Notes under the pieces: model-generated
Database searches by the model: none
Seen by the model: only the letters and a program-made list of their open reading frames with translations
What the model was told of the DNA's origin: nothing
Shown here: positions 63,584-64,000 of the stretch, piece after piece
Layout: the number at the start of each line of letters is the position of its first letter
Numbering within the stretch: the first letter of the stretch is position 1
Translations under genes and position numbers: made by a program
DNA from: Roseburia sp. 1XD42-34
Lineage (GTDB): Bacteria > Bacillota > Bacilli > Bacillales > Amphibacillaceae
Length of the DNA stretch: 64,000 nucleotides
Direction of reading: 5' to 3'
Assembly: GCF_009917385.1 (NCBI RefSeq)
Contig: NZ_QWLJ01000001.1
Span: forward strand, 215,701 to 279,700

Positions 63584-64000
63584 TTAGTTCTTTCGGAAAA
63601 AGGAGAAAAAGGGAGTCAATTCGGATTTTTTCTTTGGCTCGTTTTGCTGCTGTGCAGCCTTTTGGGAGATTTTTGTTTTATGGCTGCCTGATTTGGTGTT
63701 TTTTTCCAAGGTTTTTTCTCCTACCTGTATGCTTTTTTCTGGTTGCTTATCTATGGCTTGATTTGCCTCTTTTTCTATTTTGGTTGCATTTCCTTCTCCA
63801 CCTTTATAGTTTTGATCTTTAACATTCGTTTGCTGTGGTTCAGCATTTAAATTTTGGTTGTTAGCTGTTGCATGGGTTTGCTGTGGTTCAGCATTTAAAT
63901 TTTGGTTGTTAGCTGTTGCATTCGTTTGCTGTGGTTCAGCATTTAAATTTTGGTTGTTAGCTGTTACATGGGTTTGCTGTGGTTCAGCATTTAAATTTTG
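63584..64000 (-). CDS. Tandem-repeat protein (C-terminal part)
   Basis: The frame is open to the window edge, so the N-terminus is missing; 138 residues are visible. Three full and one partial 16-residue repeats of the form QNLNAEPQQTHATANN are followed by a Lys/Glu/Gln-rich tail ending TPFFSFFRKN. The composition is disordered and low in hydrophobics. The function is unknown. Coupling to the JAMM-domain gene is the only contextual clue. Confidence 0.7.
   Translation of the reverse strand, partial: QNLNAEPQQTHVTANNQNLNAEPQQTNATANNQNLNAEPQQTHATANNQNLNAEPQQTNVKDQNYKGGEGNATKIEKEANQAIDKQPEKSIQVGEKTLEKNTKSGSHKTKISQKAAQQQNEPKKKSELTPFFSFFRKN
63824..64000 (-). repeat. 48-bp tandem coding repeats
   Basis: Units (minus strand) begin at 64000, 63952, 63904 and 63856 (partial) and differ only at the HV, NA and HA codon positions. 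Near-identity at the DNA level indicates recent expansion; more units probably lie beyond the window edge. Confidence 0.88.

Noticed and set aside
63824..64000. Regularly spaced repeats resembling a CRISPR array
   Set aside because: The units are directly adjacent, 48 bp long, keep one reading frame and encode 16-residue repeats. There are no unique spacers and no cas genes.

Overview
The window looks like chromosome of a low-GC, endospore-forming Bacillaceae species of the Virgibacillus/Oceanobacillus type. This rests on AAGGAGG-type ribosome binding sites with frequent GTG/TTG starts, Bacillus-lineage genes (YueI, a YfhD-like small protein, a CotZ/ExsY-type coat protein, DUF4183 proteins, SpsF/SpsG-type genes), tandem T-box leaders on a trp operon, and many interspersed non-coding repeats. 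The genus is inferred, not proven.

Layout. 1-12 kb: the end of a PanF-like Na+ symporter, acetoacetyl-CoA synthetase, a DJ-1/PfpI protein, a BCCT osmolyte transporter behind a sigma-B-like promoter, YueI, a 56-aa YfhD-like gene, a TctA-type permease with a small membrane partner, and two DUF4183 genes. 12-13.5 kb: an MBL hydrolase and a frameshifted cytochrome-oxidase-like pseudogene. 13.5-33 kb: a bacterial microcompartment (BMC) locus. 33-41 kb: exoA, a GntR-ABC operon with clear operators, a thioredoxin-like gene, a CotZ-like gene, a Gln-rich repeat protein and small genes. 41-49 kb: a complete trpEGDCFBA operon (minus strand) behind two tandem tryptophan T-boxes. 50-62.6 kb: a pseudaminic-acid / spore-coat-polysaccharide type nonulosonate cluster. 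63-64 kb: a 43-aa peptide gene, a JAMM protease-like gene and the end of a tandem-repeat protein.

The BMC locus is the centrepiece. A cytosolic histidine kinase with a PocR domain and an AraC-type response regulator diverge from a long set of genes: BMC-H, BMC-T, PduL, a flavoprotein-like protein, acylating aldehyde dehydrogenase, Fe alcohol dehydrogenase, GlpF-type facilitator, B12-independent diol/glycerol dehydratase (glycyl radical enzyme, GRE), its radical-SAM activase, a full-length pyruvate:ferredoxin oxidoreductase (PFOR), two more BMC-H, an EutJ-like ATPase, BMC-P and a second-type S-adenosylmethionine synthetase. The proposed flow is: diol or glycerol enters through the facilitator, the GRE makes an aldehyde inside the shell, the aldehyde is split between acyl-CoA (then PduL acyl-phosphate) and alcohol, recycling NAD and CoA. 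The activase, PFOR and MetK form a plausible activation module that supplies the cleavage chemistry, low-potential electrons and SAM. The GRE has no terminal targeting tail but carries an internal ~53-residue insertion holding an amphipathic helix that resembles an encapsulation peptide.

Several intergenic repeat families recur: a ~220-bp family at four sites, a ~100-bp family at two sites (one abutting the first family), and palindromic elements that flank the GRE gene on both sides.
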